This document shows, piece by piece, positions 1 through 8,076 of a DNA stretch of 64,000 bases. Within the stretch, counting starts at the first letter, position 1; every line of letters starts with the position of its first letter. The position numbers were made by a program, and so were the translations under genes. The stretch spans positions 1 to 64,000 of the forward strand of contig CABRIF010000001.1 of assembly GCA_902470925.1 (NCBI GenBank), written 5' to 3'. The DNA is from an uncultured Collinsella sp. Its GTDB lineage: Bacteria; Actinomycetota; Coriobacteriia; Coriobacteriales; Coriobacteriaceae. The notes below the pieces were generated by a model, which saw nothing but the letters and a program-made list of their open reading frames with translations, was not told the origin of the DNA and ran no database searches.

Positions 1-51
1 ATACGATGTTCCTCTACGTCTCGTGGGCTCGGAGATGTGTATAAGAGACAG
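1..51. other. Illumina Nextera adapter left on contig end (not genomic)
   Basis: Bases 18-51 match the Nextera read-2 adapter, ending at 33-51 in the 19-bp Tn5 mosaic end AGATGTGTATAAGAGACAG. Bases 1-17 look like the tail of the P7 primer (ATACGA, then two mismatches) followed by TCCTCTAC, which I recognise as the i7 index of primer N712. True sequence therefore starts at 52. Anything read across 1-51, including the apparent plus-strand ORF from 37, is an artefact. Confidence 0.96.
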
Positions 52-816
52 GGTGGGGGCTACGATGAGCTGCGTGGCGTCGCCGAGCTGCTGACGTTGC
101 TCGGCGGTTATGGAGTCGTCGGTGATGAGCGCATCGACGCGGTCGAGGTTATAGAAGTTGTAAAAATCCTGCTTGCCAAGCTTGCTGGCATCGCAGAGCA
201 GGTAGCGCTTGCCGCTGCGGTCGCAGGCGAGCGCCTGCAGGCGCCCCTCGTCCAAGTTTGAGGTGAACGCTGTGCCGTCGTTCACGCCGTTAGCCCCGAT
301 GAAGCACTTGTCGATGCCGAGCGGCGCGAGCATCTCCTCAGCTACGGCACCCACGAGCGAACCCGAGCGGCTGCGATATTGGCCGCCCAGCACGCAGATC
401 TCGAGCGCGGGGTTGCGCTGCAGGATGCTGAAGGCAATCAGGCTGTTCGTCACCACGCGCAGCGGCACGTTGGGCAGCATGCGCGCAACGGAGGCGCAGG
501 TCGAGCCGGGTCCCAGAAACACGGTGTCGTTCGGCTCGATCAGCTCGCACGCGGCCCGCGCAATGTCCTGCTTTTCCTGCGTCCGGATGGTGAGCTTTTC
601 AAAATAGGGGAGTTCGGTGGGAGGGGCCTGCAGGGCGCCGGGCAGGCGAATGCCCCCGTGCTCGCGGATAACGCGGCCTGCCGAGGCGAGCTCGTCGAAG
701 TCGCGCCGGGCGGTCATCTCGGAGATGCCAAAGGAGCGCGCCGCTTGCTTGACCGAGAGCGAGCCTTGTTGCTGGCAGAGTTCGAGCAGGTTTTCCAGGC
801 GTTCGGTTTTAAGCAT
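52..816 (-). CDS. DeoR/GlpR-family transcriptional regulator, 3' end missing
   Basis: At least 255 codons are visible from the ATG at 814-816; the frame runs into adapter sequence at base 51, so the stop is lost. The N-terminus (MLKTERLENLLELCQQ) begins a DeoR winged helix-turn-helix, with the recognition helix at about residues 20-45 (ISEMTARRDFDEL). The sensor domain of the family follows: FLGPGSTC for the phosphosugar site, VLGGQYR, and DASKLG near residue 215. DeoR family members of about 250 residues normally bind a phosphorylated sugar intermediate. It lies 63 bp downstream of a second DeoR gene on the same strand and may be co-transcribed with it. The upstream purine tract AGAAAGAAG serves as a weak ribosome binding site. 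The ligand is unknown. The product is probably close to full length. Confidence 0.88.
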
Positions 817-879
817 GGGGCTTCTTTCTAACGAGGCGGTCGGTTTGCCGATCGGGCGAGCGGTGCGGTGCGCAGCTGG

Positions 880-1647
880 TTACGAGCCGGTGATGACCTG
901 GGTCCAGGAGCGCAGCGCTGCGAGCTGCTCGGGGTCGGCATCGGGATTGATGAAGACGGCGCCCATGCGGTCGAGCGTGGTGAACGCGTAGTAGTCGCGC
1001 CGTCCGATTTTGTGTCCATCGGTGACCAGGTAGCGCTTGCGTGCGCGCGCGAGCGCATCGGACAGAACGGTGGAGGCATCCATTTGCGAGCCAAACACCT
1101 CGTTGCCAAAGATTCCCGTGGTGGACACGAACGCCTTCTCCGCAGTGAGGCCGAAAAAGCCGCTGTTGCTGCTGGGCATGGTGAACACGCGCGTGCTCGC
1201 CCGATAGGTCCCGCCCACCAGGAAGAGCTCGACCTCGGTGTTGTCGGCAAGCAGGCTGAACGCCGGAGCGCTGTTCGTCAGCACGCGGATGCCGCGCTTG
1301 GGCAGATGCTCGCACATGAGCTCGCAGGTCGAGCCGCCGCCGAGGAAGATGGAGTCGCCCGGCTGCACGCTCTGGGCAGCCAGGACCGCGGCGGCGCGCT
1401 TCTGCTGTACGTACTGATGCTGTTTCTCCTCATGCGAACTCACACGAGACAGGGTGGTGCCGTGCGCGCTGTGCGGCAGCTGGGCGCCGCCGTGCACGCG
1501 CGTCACGAGCCCTTTGGCCGCCAGGTCGGTGAGGTCGCGGCGGACCGTCATGCTGGAGACGTCGAGCTCGCGCGCGATGTCGTTCACGGTGACCGTATGG
1601 TGCTGCTTGAGCAGGTTGAGGATGGCTTGGTGCCGCTCGGACTTCAC
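880..1647 (-). CDS. DeoR/GlpR-family transcriptional regulator
   Basis: The protein has 255 residues, a normal DeoR length. I place the start at the GTG at 1645-1647 because AAGGAGG sits four bases upstream; a longer reading frame up to 1713 has no such signal. Residues 1-60 form the winged helix (SERHQAILNLL, then SSMTVRRDLTDL), followed by RVHGGA. The sensor domain shows FLGGGSTCEL, VLTNSAPAF, LVGGTYR and TDGHKIGR. It is divergent from the mannose-family PTS operon that starts at 1931, with an inverted repeat (1674-1697) in its own leader, so autoregulation and control of the PTS operon are the simplest inference. The inducer is probably galactose-6-phosphate, tagatose-6-phosphate or a related phosphosugar, judged only from the neighbouring genes. 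Confidence 0.92.
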   Translation of the reverse strand: MKSERHQAILNLLKQHHTVTVNDIARELDVSSMTVRRDLTDLAAKGLVTRVHGGAQLPHSAHGTTLSRVSSHEEKQHQYVQQKRAAAVLAAQSVQPGDSIFLGGGSTCELMCEHLPKRGIRVLTNSAPAFSLLADNTEVELFLVGGTYRASTRVFTMPSSNSGFFGLTAEKAFVSTTGIFGNEVFGSQMDASTVLSDALARARKRYLVTDGHKIGRRDYYAFTTLDRMGAVFINPDADPEQLAALRSWTQVITGS

Positions 1648-1673
1648 GGTGCCTCCTTGGATGTTATAAAAAA

Positions 1674-1697
1674 TGTTCGCTTTTATTAAACCGAACA
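1674..1697. promoter_or_regulatory. Probable DeoR operator (TGTTCG-N12-CGAACA)
   Basis: A perfect 6-bp inverted repeat, TGTTCG at 1674-1679 and CGAACA at 1692-1697, lies 27 bp upstream of the DeoR start codon. TTCG-type half sites are typical of DeoR/GlpR operators. A similar element is found upstream of lacA (9787-9815). The assignment to the adjacent regulator is inference. Confidence 0.55.
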
Positions 1698-1745
1698 ACA
1701 AACTGTCTGACAAGTGTCAATCAAGATGAACATACCGCTCAGCGT

Positions 1746-1764
1746 CAAAAATCGACCGTTTAGC
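1746..1764 (+). promoter_or_regulatory. 19-bp motif shared with the ula regulatory region (copy 1)
   Basis: The 19-mer CAAAAATCGACCGTTTAGC is repeated without mismatch at 21887-21905. Both copies lie between a DeoR gene and the divergent PTS operon it probably controls. An exact 19-bp match in two unrelated intergenic regions suggests a common regulator site or a conserved leader element. Which one cannot be decided here. Confidence 0.5.
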
Positions 1765-1826
1765 GATGAGGCATAGTGAATGTCAAGGTAGGTGACTCAT
1801 TAGAAGAAAAAGAGCGGAAAATCGTC

Positions 1827-1855
1827 TTGACAAGAACAGTAACATCGAGAATCAT
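1827..1855 (+). promoter_or_regulatory. Candidate promoter of PTS operon 1
   Basis: A consensus -35 TTGACA (1827-1832) is followed after 17 bp by AATCAT (1850-1855), a 4/6 match to the -10 box. The EIIA ATG is 76 bp further on, leaving an untranslated leader of roughly 65-70 bases. The -10 is weak, so the exact position is uncertain. Confidence 0.5.
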
Positions 1856-1930
1856 AAAGGAACAAAAACAAACAACAAAGAACTACTCAAACAGCGACAG
1901 CGCTGAGGGGGAGAAGGAAGGAGCAAACGC

Positions 1931-2371
1931 ATGCGCATTGGTGTCATTCTGGCCAGCCATGGAACATTCGCCCAGGGCGCCTTGGGTGCCGTTGAGATGA
2001 TCGCGGGCGCGCAGCCCGATGTGGTTGCGCTGGCGCTGACGGCCGAGAAGAGCCTCGAGGCATTCGAGGACGAGTTCGTTGCGGCCTATGACAAGCTCGC
2101 CGACGTCTGCGACCTGGTGGTCGTGCTGTGCGACATCTACGGCGGCACGCCGTTCAACGTCATCGCACGCTGCCAGCTGCGCGGCATGACGATGGTCGCC
2201 TACACGGGCTTGTCGATGCCGGTGGCGGTGGAGCTGCTGCTCACGCGCGACGGGCTTGACTCGGAGGAGGCGGTGCGCGCACAGCTTGAGGCGGCGCACG
2301 CCCAGGCGCAGCGGGAAATCGCGCCCGCAGCGGCGCCTGCGACGGAGGATGAGGACGACCTGGACCTGTAA
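1931..2371 (+). CDS. PTS EIIA component, mannose family
   Basis: This is a 146-residue cytosolic EIIA domain of the mannose/fructose/sorbose (Man) PTS superfamily. It accepts phosphate from HPr on His10, seen in the family signature VILASHGTFAQG. A second family signature, CDIYGGTPFN, is near residues 62-71. The start is fixed by AGGAAGGAG eight to nine bases before the ATG. The C-terminus ends in an Ala-rich linker and an acidic tail (TEDEDDLDL), beyond the usual end of the fold. It is the first gene of an EIIA-EIIB-EIIC-EIID operon leading into a sulfatase gene. Substrate class cannot be read from EIIA; context with lacAB, lacC and aldolase points to a galactose-type or sulfated galactose-type sugar. 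Confidence 0.93.
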   Translation: MRIGVILASHGTFAQGALGAVEMIAGAQPDVVALALTAEKSLEAFEDEFVAAYDKLADVCDLVVVLCDIYGGTPFNVIARCQLRGMTMVAYTGLSMPVAVELLLTRDGLDSEEAVRAQLEAAHAQAQREIAPAAAPATEDEDDLDL

Positions 2372-2464
2372 GGGCCTCGGGCGGATGCGATCGATCGCAT
2401 CGCACGACAGCGCTGGAGAAACAACGCTGGCCATGCGCCAGCTGCAAGAGAACAAGGGGCACAC

Positions 2465-2941
2465 ATGGCACTCAAACTCGTTGATATCGACGACCGCCTG
2501 ATTCACGGCCAGGTTGCCACAACCTGGATTCCCGACTTCGGCATCGAATCGGCCATCATTGTGAGCGACAAGGTGGCCGCCGACCCCGTGCAGAAATCCG
2601 TTGCCGGGCTGGCGGTTCCCGAGATCAAGGTCTCGGTGTTCAGCGTGGACAAGTTCATCCACGTCCTCACCAAGACCGAACTCAAAAAGGCCACGATGGT
2701 GCTGTTTACCAACCCTGTCGATGCGCTCAAGCTGCACGACAACGGCCTGCCATTCGACTACCTGAACGTCTCGGGCATGCGGTTCAACGACCAGCGCCAC
2801 CGCCTGCACAAGAACATGTCGGTTACTGCAGAGGAGAAGGCGGCGTTCGAGGAGCTGATTGCGAAGGGCGTCGAGTGCTGGATGCAGACGACGACGCGCG
2901 ACTCCAAGGAGCCGGTGGCCGAGCTGCTCAAGAACTACTAG
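2465..2941 (+). CDS. PTS EIIB component, mannose family
   Basis: A 158-residue Man-family EIIB that transfers phosphate from EIIA to the incoming sugar. The phosphorylated residue is His14 in VDIDDRLIHGQV. Length is normal for a stand-alone EIIB. The start ATG follows CAAGAGAACAAGGGGCACAC, a modest ribosome binding site. It lies 93 bp after EIIA and 294 bp before EIIC; that second gap is longer than usual for a PTS operon and contains no ORF I believe in. Together with the split A, B, C, D genes this resembles the agaVWEF and sorbose/GalNAc branches rather than the fused EIIAB of E. coli ManX. Confidence 0.93.
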   Translation: MALKLVDIDDRLIHGQVATTWIPDFGIESAIIVSDKVAADPVQKSVAGLAVPEIKVSVFSVDKFIHVLTKTELKKATMVLFTNPVDALKLHDNGLPFDYLNVSGMRFNDQRHRLHKNMSVTAEEKAAFEELIAKGVECWMQTTTRDSKEPVAELLKNY

Positions 2942-3235
2942 ACGCTCCGCGGTCGGTGTGGCGTGCCCGGCGCGCCGCGCACCGGAGCCGGCTGCGTCGC
3001 GAGATCGCGCCAGCGTGGGGCTGCGCGCTCTGGGGTGCTGCGCCCACGCACGCGCTTGCGCGCTGCGCCATACGGTCCGAACGGGCGCCGGTGCGCCTAG
3101 CGACATCGCGCTTGCACCCGCGTTCGAAGCGCCGCATGTCGGCGCGGCATCAACACTGTGGTATCGACCTCAGGCACGAGGGACCTGAGGCGTCCTGCTC
3201 GGTGACGGGCGGGGAATACGAGGGAAGGAGCATGT

Positions 3236-4054
3236 ATGCTTCAGGCACTTCTACTCGCCATCTGGGCGGGTCTGTGCACCTGGGACCAGTACGGTCCGCA
3301 CCTGGGGTTCCGCAAGCCGCTGCTGGCGTCGGTGGGCGTCGGCATCATCCTGGGCGACCTGCCCACCGCCATCATGATCGGCGCCACCATGGAGCTCATG
3401 TGGCTCGGCGTCAACAACATCGGCGCCTATGTGCCGCCTGATGTCATCTCGGGCACCATCGTGGGCGCCGCGCTCGGCATCATGGGCGGCGGCGACGCGA
3501 GCAGCGCCATCGCGCTCGCCGTGGCCATCGGCATCCCCACCGCCACGCTCGTCCAGCAGCTCAACATCCTGGTTATGACCACGAACGTCTCGCTGGTGCA
3601 CGCTGCCGACAAAGCGGTCGAATCGGGCAAGTTCAACGCCGTGAACAAATACTTCTGGGCCGGTGCCGCCTGCTTCTTCCTCACGCGCGCCGTCCCCGTC
3701 TTCATCGCCACGGGCATCGGCTCCTTCGTGATCGAGGACATCATGAACTTCCTGCAAAGCCAGGTCCCCTGGGTGCTCACCGGCTTCTCCACCGCCGGCG
3801 GCATGATGCCCGCCGTTGGCCTGGCCATGCTGCTCACCATGATGATGAAGAAGAACATGTGGATCTTCCTGCTGCTGGGCTTCGTGCTTGCCGCCTTTTT
3901 GGGCGTGCCCACGGTGGGCATCGCCATTGCCGCGTGCGCCGCGGCCGGCATCTGGGACGTGATCTGCGAGGGCCAGAAGGGGTCCGCCGCGCCCGCGGTG
4001 GCCGCATCCGCGGCGGCTCCTTCCGACGACGATGACGAGGAGTACGATCTCTAA
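3236..4054 (+). CDS. PTS EIIC component, mannose family
   Basis: A 272-residue integral membrane subunit. It is hydrophobic throughout, with the family signatures LCTWDQYGPHLGFRKPL near the N-terminus and GDLPTAIMIGATMELMWLG (about residues 41-59), and PPDVISGTIVGAALG. With EIID it forms the sugar channel. The ATG at 3236 is preferred to the one at 3232 because it sits six bases after AGGGAAGGAG. The C-terminus carries an Ala-rich linker and the acidic end DDDDEEYDL, also seen in the other EIIC of this window. The stop codon overlaps the EIID start (TAATG), implying translational coupling and equal amounts of the two membrane subunits. Confidence 0.93.
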   Translation: MLQALLLAIWAGLCTWDQYGPHLGFRKPLLASVGVGIILGDLPTAIMIGATMELMWLGVNNIGAYVPPDVISGTIVGAALGIMGGGDASSAIALAVAIGIPTATLVQQLNILVMTTNVSLVHAADKAVESGKFNAVNKYFWAGAACFFLTRAVPVFIATGIGSFVIEDIMNFLQSQVPWVLTGFSTAGGMMPAVGLAMLLTMMMKKNMWIFLLLGFVLAAFLGVPTVGIAIAACAAAGIWDVICEGQKGSAAPAVAASAAAPSDDDDEEYDL

Positions 4055-4884
4055 TGGGCAAGATCTCGAAGTCAACCTTGAACAAAGTTCTCCTGCGCAC
4101 CCAGGGTTGCCAGTTCGCGCACAACTACGAGCGCATGCAGTCGCTGTCGCTCACCTACTGCTTCGCCCCGGTGCTCGAGGAGCTCTACCGCGACGCGCCG
4201 TCCGAGCAGCGCGTCAACGCGATGAAGCGCCATCTTGAGTACTTCAACACGCATCCCATCGCCATCCCGTTCATCCTGGGCATCTCCGCGGCGTTGGAGG
4301 AGGCCACCGACGAGGACCAAAAGGACACGGTGGTGGGCATCAAGACCTCGCTCATGGGGCCGTTCGCCGGCCTGGGCGATTCGCTGCTGAACCTCACGTG
4401 GTTCCCCATCGCCGGTTCCATCGGCGCCTCGATGTGCGTCGACAACGGTTCCATTGTGGGCCCGATCGTGATGTTCCTGCTCATCAACCTGCTGTACTGG
4501 CCGCTCAAGTACTTCGGCCTGCATAAGGGCTACGAGATGGGCATGGACCTGGTCGAGAAGGCCGGCGTGGCGGTGTTCGATCGGTTGGGCAATCTCGCGA
4601 ACGTGCTGGGCGTCATGGTCACCGGCGGCCTGATCGCCACGACGGTCAAGCTGAACCTCGCGCTGCAGTTCACCTTCGGCGAGGGCGACCCGCTCGTGAT
4701 CCAAGACCAGCTCGACAAGGTACTGCCCTGTGCACTGCCGTGCCTACTGACGTTTATCTGCTACCGCCTGCTCAAGCGCGGTCAGGGCAAGAACTCGGCC
4801 CAGCTCATCATCGGCTGCATCGTGTTCGCCCTGGTGTTCGCTGCCATCGGCTACTACTTCCCGGCGTTCAAGATCTTCGCCTAG
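4054..4884 (+). CDS. PTS EIID component, mannose family
   Basis: A 276-residue EIID, the second membrane subunit unique to Man-family systems. The long cytosolic N-terminal half has family motifs (NYERMQSLSLTYCFAP, MKRHLEYFNTHP, and LMGPFAGLGDSLL near residues 100-112), followed by several membrane segments toward the C-terminus. Its start overlaps the EIIC stop by one base. A strong GC-rich hairpin follows at 4894-4933 before the sulfatase gene. As in other Man-family systems, EIIC and EIID act together; specificity is not predictable from the sequence. Confidence 0.93.
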   Translation: MGKISKSTLNKVLLRTQGCQFAHNYERMQSLSLTYCFAPVLEELYRDAPSEQRVNAMKRHLEYFNTHPIAIPFILGISAALEEATDEDQKDTVVGIKTSLMGPFAGLGDSLLNLTWFPIAGSIGASMCVDNGSIVGPIVMFLLINLLYWPLKYFGLHKGYEMGMDLVEKAGVAVFDRLGNLANVLGVMVTGGLIATTVKLNLALQFTFGEGDPLVIQDQLDKVLPCALPCLLTFICYRLLKRGQGKNSAQLIIGCIVFALVFAAIGYYFPAFKIFA

Positions 4885-4893
4885 CCGGGTTTT

Positions 4894-4933
4894 GCACCGC
4901 GCCCGTCGCCGCTGCCGTTGACGGGCGCGGTGC
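4894..4933 (+). terminator. Intercistronic GC-rich hairpin after EIID
   Basis: A perfect 14-bp inverted repeat (GCACCGCGCCCGTC / GACGGGCGCGGTGC, 12-base loop) begins ten bases after the EIID stop. No T-tract follows, so it may be a partial terminator or an mRNA-stabilising element that sets a lower level of sulfatase than PTS rather than a full stop. Confidence 0.5.
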
Positions 4934-5005
4934 CCGCTTCTGCTTGTTGTTGGGTGCACCCGAACCTCAGGTCCGCGCCCGTTTTCGATCATTGGGAGGC
5001 GCACG

Positions 5006-6505
5006 ATGAAAACCGTTCTCGTGCTCATGGATACCCTGCGCCGCGACGTCTTGTCGTGCTACAACCCGCATACGCGCGTACAGACCCCGTGCCTCGACGC
5101 ATTCGCCGAGCAGTCGTGCATTTTCGACAACCACTGGATCGGGTCGGCCCCCTGCATGCCGGCCCGGCGCGACCTGCTGTGCGGCCGGCTGAACTTCCTC
5201 GAGCGCGCGTGGGGTCCCATCGAGCCGTTCGACGTGACGCTGCCCCTGTGCCTGCGCGAGGCGGGGTACTTCACGCATATCACCACCGACCACTGCCATT
5301 ACATGCGCACCGGTGGCGAGGGGTACCTGCAGCAATTCAACACCTGGGACTACCATCGCGGCCAGGAGGGCGACCCGTGGGTGAGCCGCATCGACGAGCC
5401 CGACAACATGCCCGAGACGTTCTACGGACGGGTGCGCGAACAGTACCAGAAGAATCGCACGATGTGGCCGCACGAGGAGGAGATGCCCTCGCCGCAGACG
5501 TTCTCGTCGGCCTGCGACTGGCTCGACGCGAATGCGGGCGCCGATGACTTCTTCCTGATGGTCGAGGCGTTCGACCCGCATGAGCCGTTCGACGTGCCGG
5601 AGCGCTATATGGAGCTCTACGGGGGTGCCGAGGGGCTCGACCGCGACTACTTCGAGATTCCGCCCTACGCCCGGGTGAGCGAGGCGGGCATCCCTAAGGC
5701 GGCTGTGGATTACGTGCAGCGTCGCTACGCCGCGCTGGTCACTATGGCGGACCGCTGGTTCGGCAAGCTCGTGGACAAGCTGTCCGAGCGCGGCATGCTG
5801 GACGACACGCTCGTGATCGTGACGACCGACCACGGGTATTTCCTGGGCGAACGCGATTTCATGGGCAAGAACTACATGCCGCTCTACAACGAGCTCGCGC
5901 ATCTGCCGCTGCTCGTGCACTTCCCGGGTGCGGCGCGGGCGGGCGAGCATGCGCACCAGCTCACGCAGGCAATCGACATCATGCCGACGGTGCTCGACTA
6001 CGCGGGGGTCGAGGTGCCCGCATGCGTGCAGGGTGTCTCGCTGCGCCCGGTGGCTGCCGACGCGGCAGCTCCCACGCGCCCCTATGCGCTGTTCGGCTAC
6101 CACGGCCTCGATGTGAACGTGACCGATGGCCGCTACACCTACTTCCGCGCGCCGGTGGCGAGCAACAAGCCGTGCTTCGAGTACGCCTGCATTCCCACCA
6201 CGATCCGGCGCGTGCTGGGCACCGAGATGCCGGAGCGTATCGAGATGGGACGCTTCCTGCCGCGCACGCAGTATCCTGTCTACAAGATTCCTTGCGAGCG
6301 CATCGCGGTGATCGACCAAAGTGACAATCCGCTGCGCGAGGTGGGCACGACGAGGCTGTATGACCTGGAGTGCGACTACGCGCAAGAGCACAACCTGGCG
6401 GGTGCGGATGCGCCGGAAGAGGAGCGCATGATCGCCGTGCTGCTGCGCGGGTTGGACGAGTACGAGGCACCTGCCGAGCAGAAGGTGCGTCTGGGTTTGG
6501 TGTAG
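5006..6505 (+). CDS. Cysteine-type sulfatase, cytoplasmic
   Basis: A 499-residue alkaline-phosphatase-fold sulfatase. The formylglycine signature C-x-P-x-R is at Cys50-Met-Pro-Ala-Arg54; the Cys form is the one matured by the anaerobic enzyme encoded next door. Metal-site residues include Asp9 (LVLMDTLRRD) and the TTDHG motif near residue 275. DPHEPF and a C-terminal domain typical of type I sulfatases follow. There is no signal peptide: the N-terminus is directly MKTVLVLMD, so the enzyme should act inside the cell on a substrate already imported and phosphorylated by the upstream PTS. It cleaves a sulfate ester; the sugar is unknown, with 2-, 3- or 4-O-sulfated galactose phosphate the best inference from the downstream tagatose pathway. 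GGGAGG lies about eight bases before the ATG. Confidence 0.92.
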   Translation: MKTVLVLMDTLRRDVLSCYNPHTRVQTPCLDAFAEQSCIFDNHWIGSAPCMPARRDLLCGRLNFLERAWGPIEPFDVTLPLCLREAGYFTHITTDHCHYMRTGGEGYLQQFNTWDYHRGQEGDPWVSRIDEPDNMPETFYGRVREQYQKNRTMWPHEEEMPSPQTFSSACDWLDANAGADDFFLMVEAFDPHEPFDVPERYMELYGGAEGLDRDYFEIPPYARVSEAGIPKAAVDYVQRRYAALVTMADRWFGKLVDKLSERGMLDDTLVIVTTDHGYFLGERDFMGKNYMPLYNELAHLPLLVHFPGAARAGEHAHQLTQAIDIMPTVLDYAGVEVPACVQGVSLRPVAADAAAPTRPYALFGYHGLDVNVTDGRYTYFRAPVASNKPCFEYACIPTTIRRVLGTEMPERIEMGRFLPRTQYPVYKIPCERIAVIDQSDNPLREVGTTRLYDLECDYAQEHNLAGADAPEEERMIAVLLRGLDEYEAPAEQKVRLGLV

Positions 6506-6736
6506 AGGCCGCAGGCGGAGCGGCGGCGTGGCGGGCTGCGCGGCGGGCGGCGCGCAACGCCGTGGAGCCGGTCTGCCGGCGGGACTGGACGTAGCGGGGG
6601 GGCGCGACCGGCGGCGGCGTGGCGCGGAACGGGCCCGTTTGGGCGGTGTGCGGCCGCGACCGGCGCGCGACGTGACGTGACGCTGCGGGGCGGGCTTGGA
6701 CCGTCCGTGGGGAGACGAGGAAGGGAGGCGCTGCGC

Positions 6737-7840
6737 ATGTGCGCCGCGAAGCACATCGGGTTTCTGATCAAGCCGGCGTCGAGCGCCTGCAACATGCGCT
6801 GCCGCTACTGCTTCTACAGCGATGTCGCAGCGCACCGGTCCGGGTCCCGCGCACAGGTGATGGACGACGCCGTGACCGATGCCATCATCGACCGCGCGCT
6901 CGCGGTGGCGCCCGACGCGCACGTGTCGTTCTCCTTCCAAGGCGGCGAGCCCACGCTGGCGGGGCTGCCGTTCTTCCGCTCCTTCGTCGAGCGTGTCGAG
7001 GCGCGCCGCGAGCACCAGCAGGTGAGCTACGCGCTGCAGACCAACGGGCTGGCCATCGACGACGAATGGGCGGCGTTTTTGGCCGAGCATCGGGTGCTGT
7101 GCGGCGTGTCGGTGGATGGCTGGCGCGACCTGCACGACAGCTTGCGGCCCGATGCGCACGGCGCGGGTACATACGCGCGCGCCATGGGGGCGGCCCGCAG
7201 GTTGCGGCATGCTGGTGCGGAGGTGAACGTGCTCGCTGTGCTGACGGCGCAGATGGCGCGACATCCGCAGCGCGTGTTCTCCTGGATCGAGCGGGAACAT
7301 ATCGACTATCTGCAGCTCATTCCCTGCCTGCCGGGCCTGGACGAGGAGGCCGACACGTTCTCGCTCACGCCGCGCGCGTTCGCATCGTTTTACCAGCGCC
7401 TGTTCGACCTGTGGTGGCGCTCGTGCGAGCGGGGCCGCTACGTGAGCATCTGGCTGTTCGAGAACTTGATGCAGATGGCGCTCGGCCAGTTTCCCGCGCA
7501 GTGTGGCATGCTGGGCCGGTGTGCTCCCCAGTTCGTGGTCGAGGGCGACGGCGCGGTGTACCCTTGCGACTTCTATGCGTTGGACGAATGGCGCGCGGGC
7601 AACATCTGCACGGATAGCCTGGAGCAGATGGCGACATGCGAGACGATGCGGGCGTTTTTGGCCGAGCCGCGCCGCGCCTGCGCCGCCTGTGCCGACTGCC
7701 CGTTCGAGGGAGTGTGCCATCGCAACTGCAAGCGGCTGAATGTGGCCTACTACGACACCGCGTACTGCGGCCTGAAGGAGTTCTTGGCCTACGCGTGGCC
7801 GGGGCTCGAGCACATGGCGCGCATGATGGCGCGTCGGTAG
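6737..7840 (+). CDS. Anaerobic sulfatase-maturating enzyme (radical SAM/SPASM)
   Basis: A 367-residue radical SAM protein that oxidises the active-site Cys of the neighbouring sulfatase to formylglycine without oxygen. The [4Fe-4S] SAM motif is Cys18-x3-Cys22-x2-Cys25 (SSACNMRCRYCFY). FQGGEPTL near residues 70-77 is the SAM-binding GGE motif. The C-terminal SPASM region carries the auxiliary-cluster cysteines (CGMLGRC, YPCDFYALDEW, CAACADCPFEGVC, CHRNC and a last Cys near YDTAYCGLKEF). I use the ATG at 6737, since AGGGAGG lies just upstream and the Cys motif then falls at the usual distance; an ORF starting 20 codons earlier lacks a ribosome binding site. It is 231 bp after the sulfatase on the same strand, which is the usual pairing. 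Confidence 0.93.
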   Translation: MCAAKHIGFLIKPASSACNMRCRYCFYSDVAAHRSGSRAQVMDDAVTDAIIDRALAVAPDAHVSFSFQGGEPTLAGLPFFRSFVERVEARREHQQVSYALQTNGLAIDDEWAAFLAEHRVLCGVSVDGWRDLHDSLRPDAHGAGTYARAMGAARRLRHAGAEVNVLAVLTAQMARHPQRVFSWIEREHIDYLQLIPCLPGLDEEADTFSLTPRAFASFYQRLFDLWWRSCERGRYVSIWLFENLMQMALGQFPAQCGMLGRCAPQFVVEGDGAVYPCDFYALDEWRAGNICTDSLEQMATCETMRAFLAEPRRACAACADCPFEGVCHRNCKRLNVAYYDTAYCGLKEFLAYAWPGLEHMARMMARR

Positions 7841-8076
7841 GGGTGGCAGCCGCGCGGGTGCGCTGGTGGTGCCGCGGGTGTCCGGTTGGATGCGGCTGGA
7901 GCGACCGGCGGCGCAAGATTGCGGGCCGGTGACGGCTGCAGGCTGAGGCGTAGGATTGCAGCCCGGCGGCGCGCGGGTGCGCGTTGGCGGTGCGGGGCCG
8001 GATGTTGGCCCTGCGGGCGACAAGCGTTCGATAGACATGATGGGCACCGTGCGGTGTCGAGAAAGGTACGGCAACT

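Noticed and set aside
37..261. Plus-strand ORF starting in the adapter
   Set aside because: Its start codon lies in synthetic adapter sequence and it is antisense to a DeoR gene.
4967..8074. A 1035-codon minus-strand frame
   Set aside because: It covers the sulfatase and maturase genes in antisense, with no domain or start signal.
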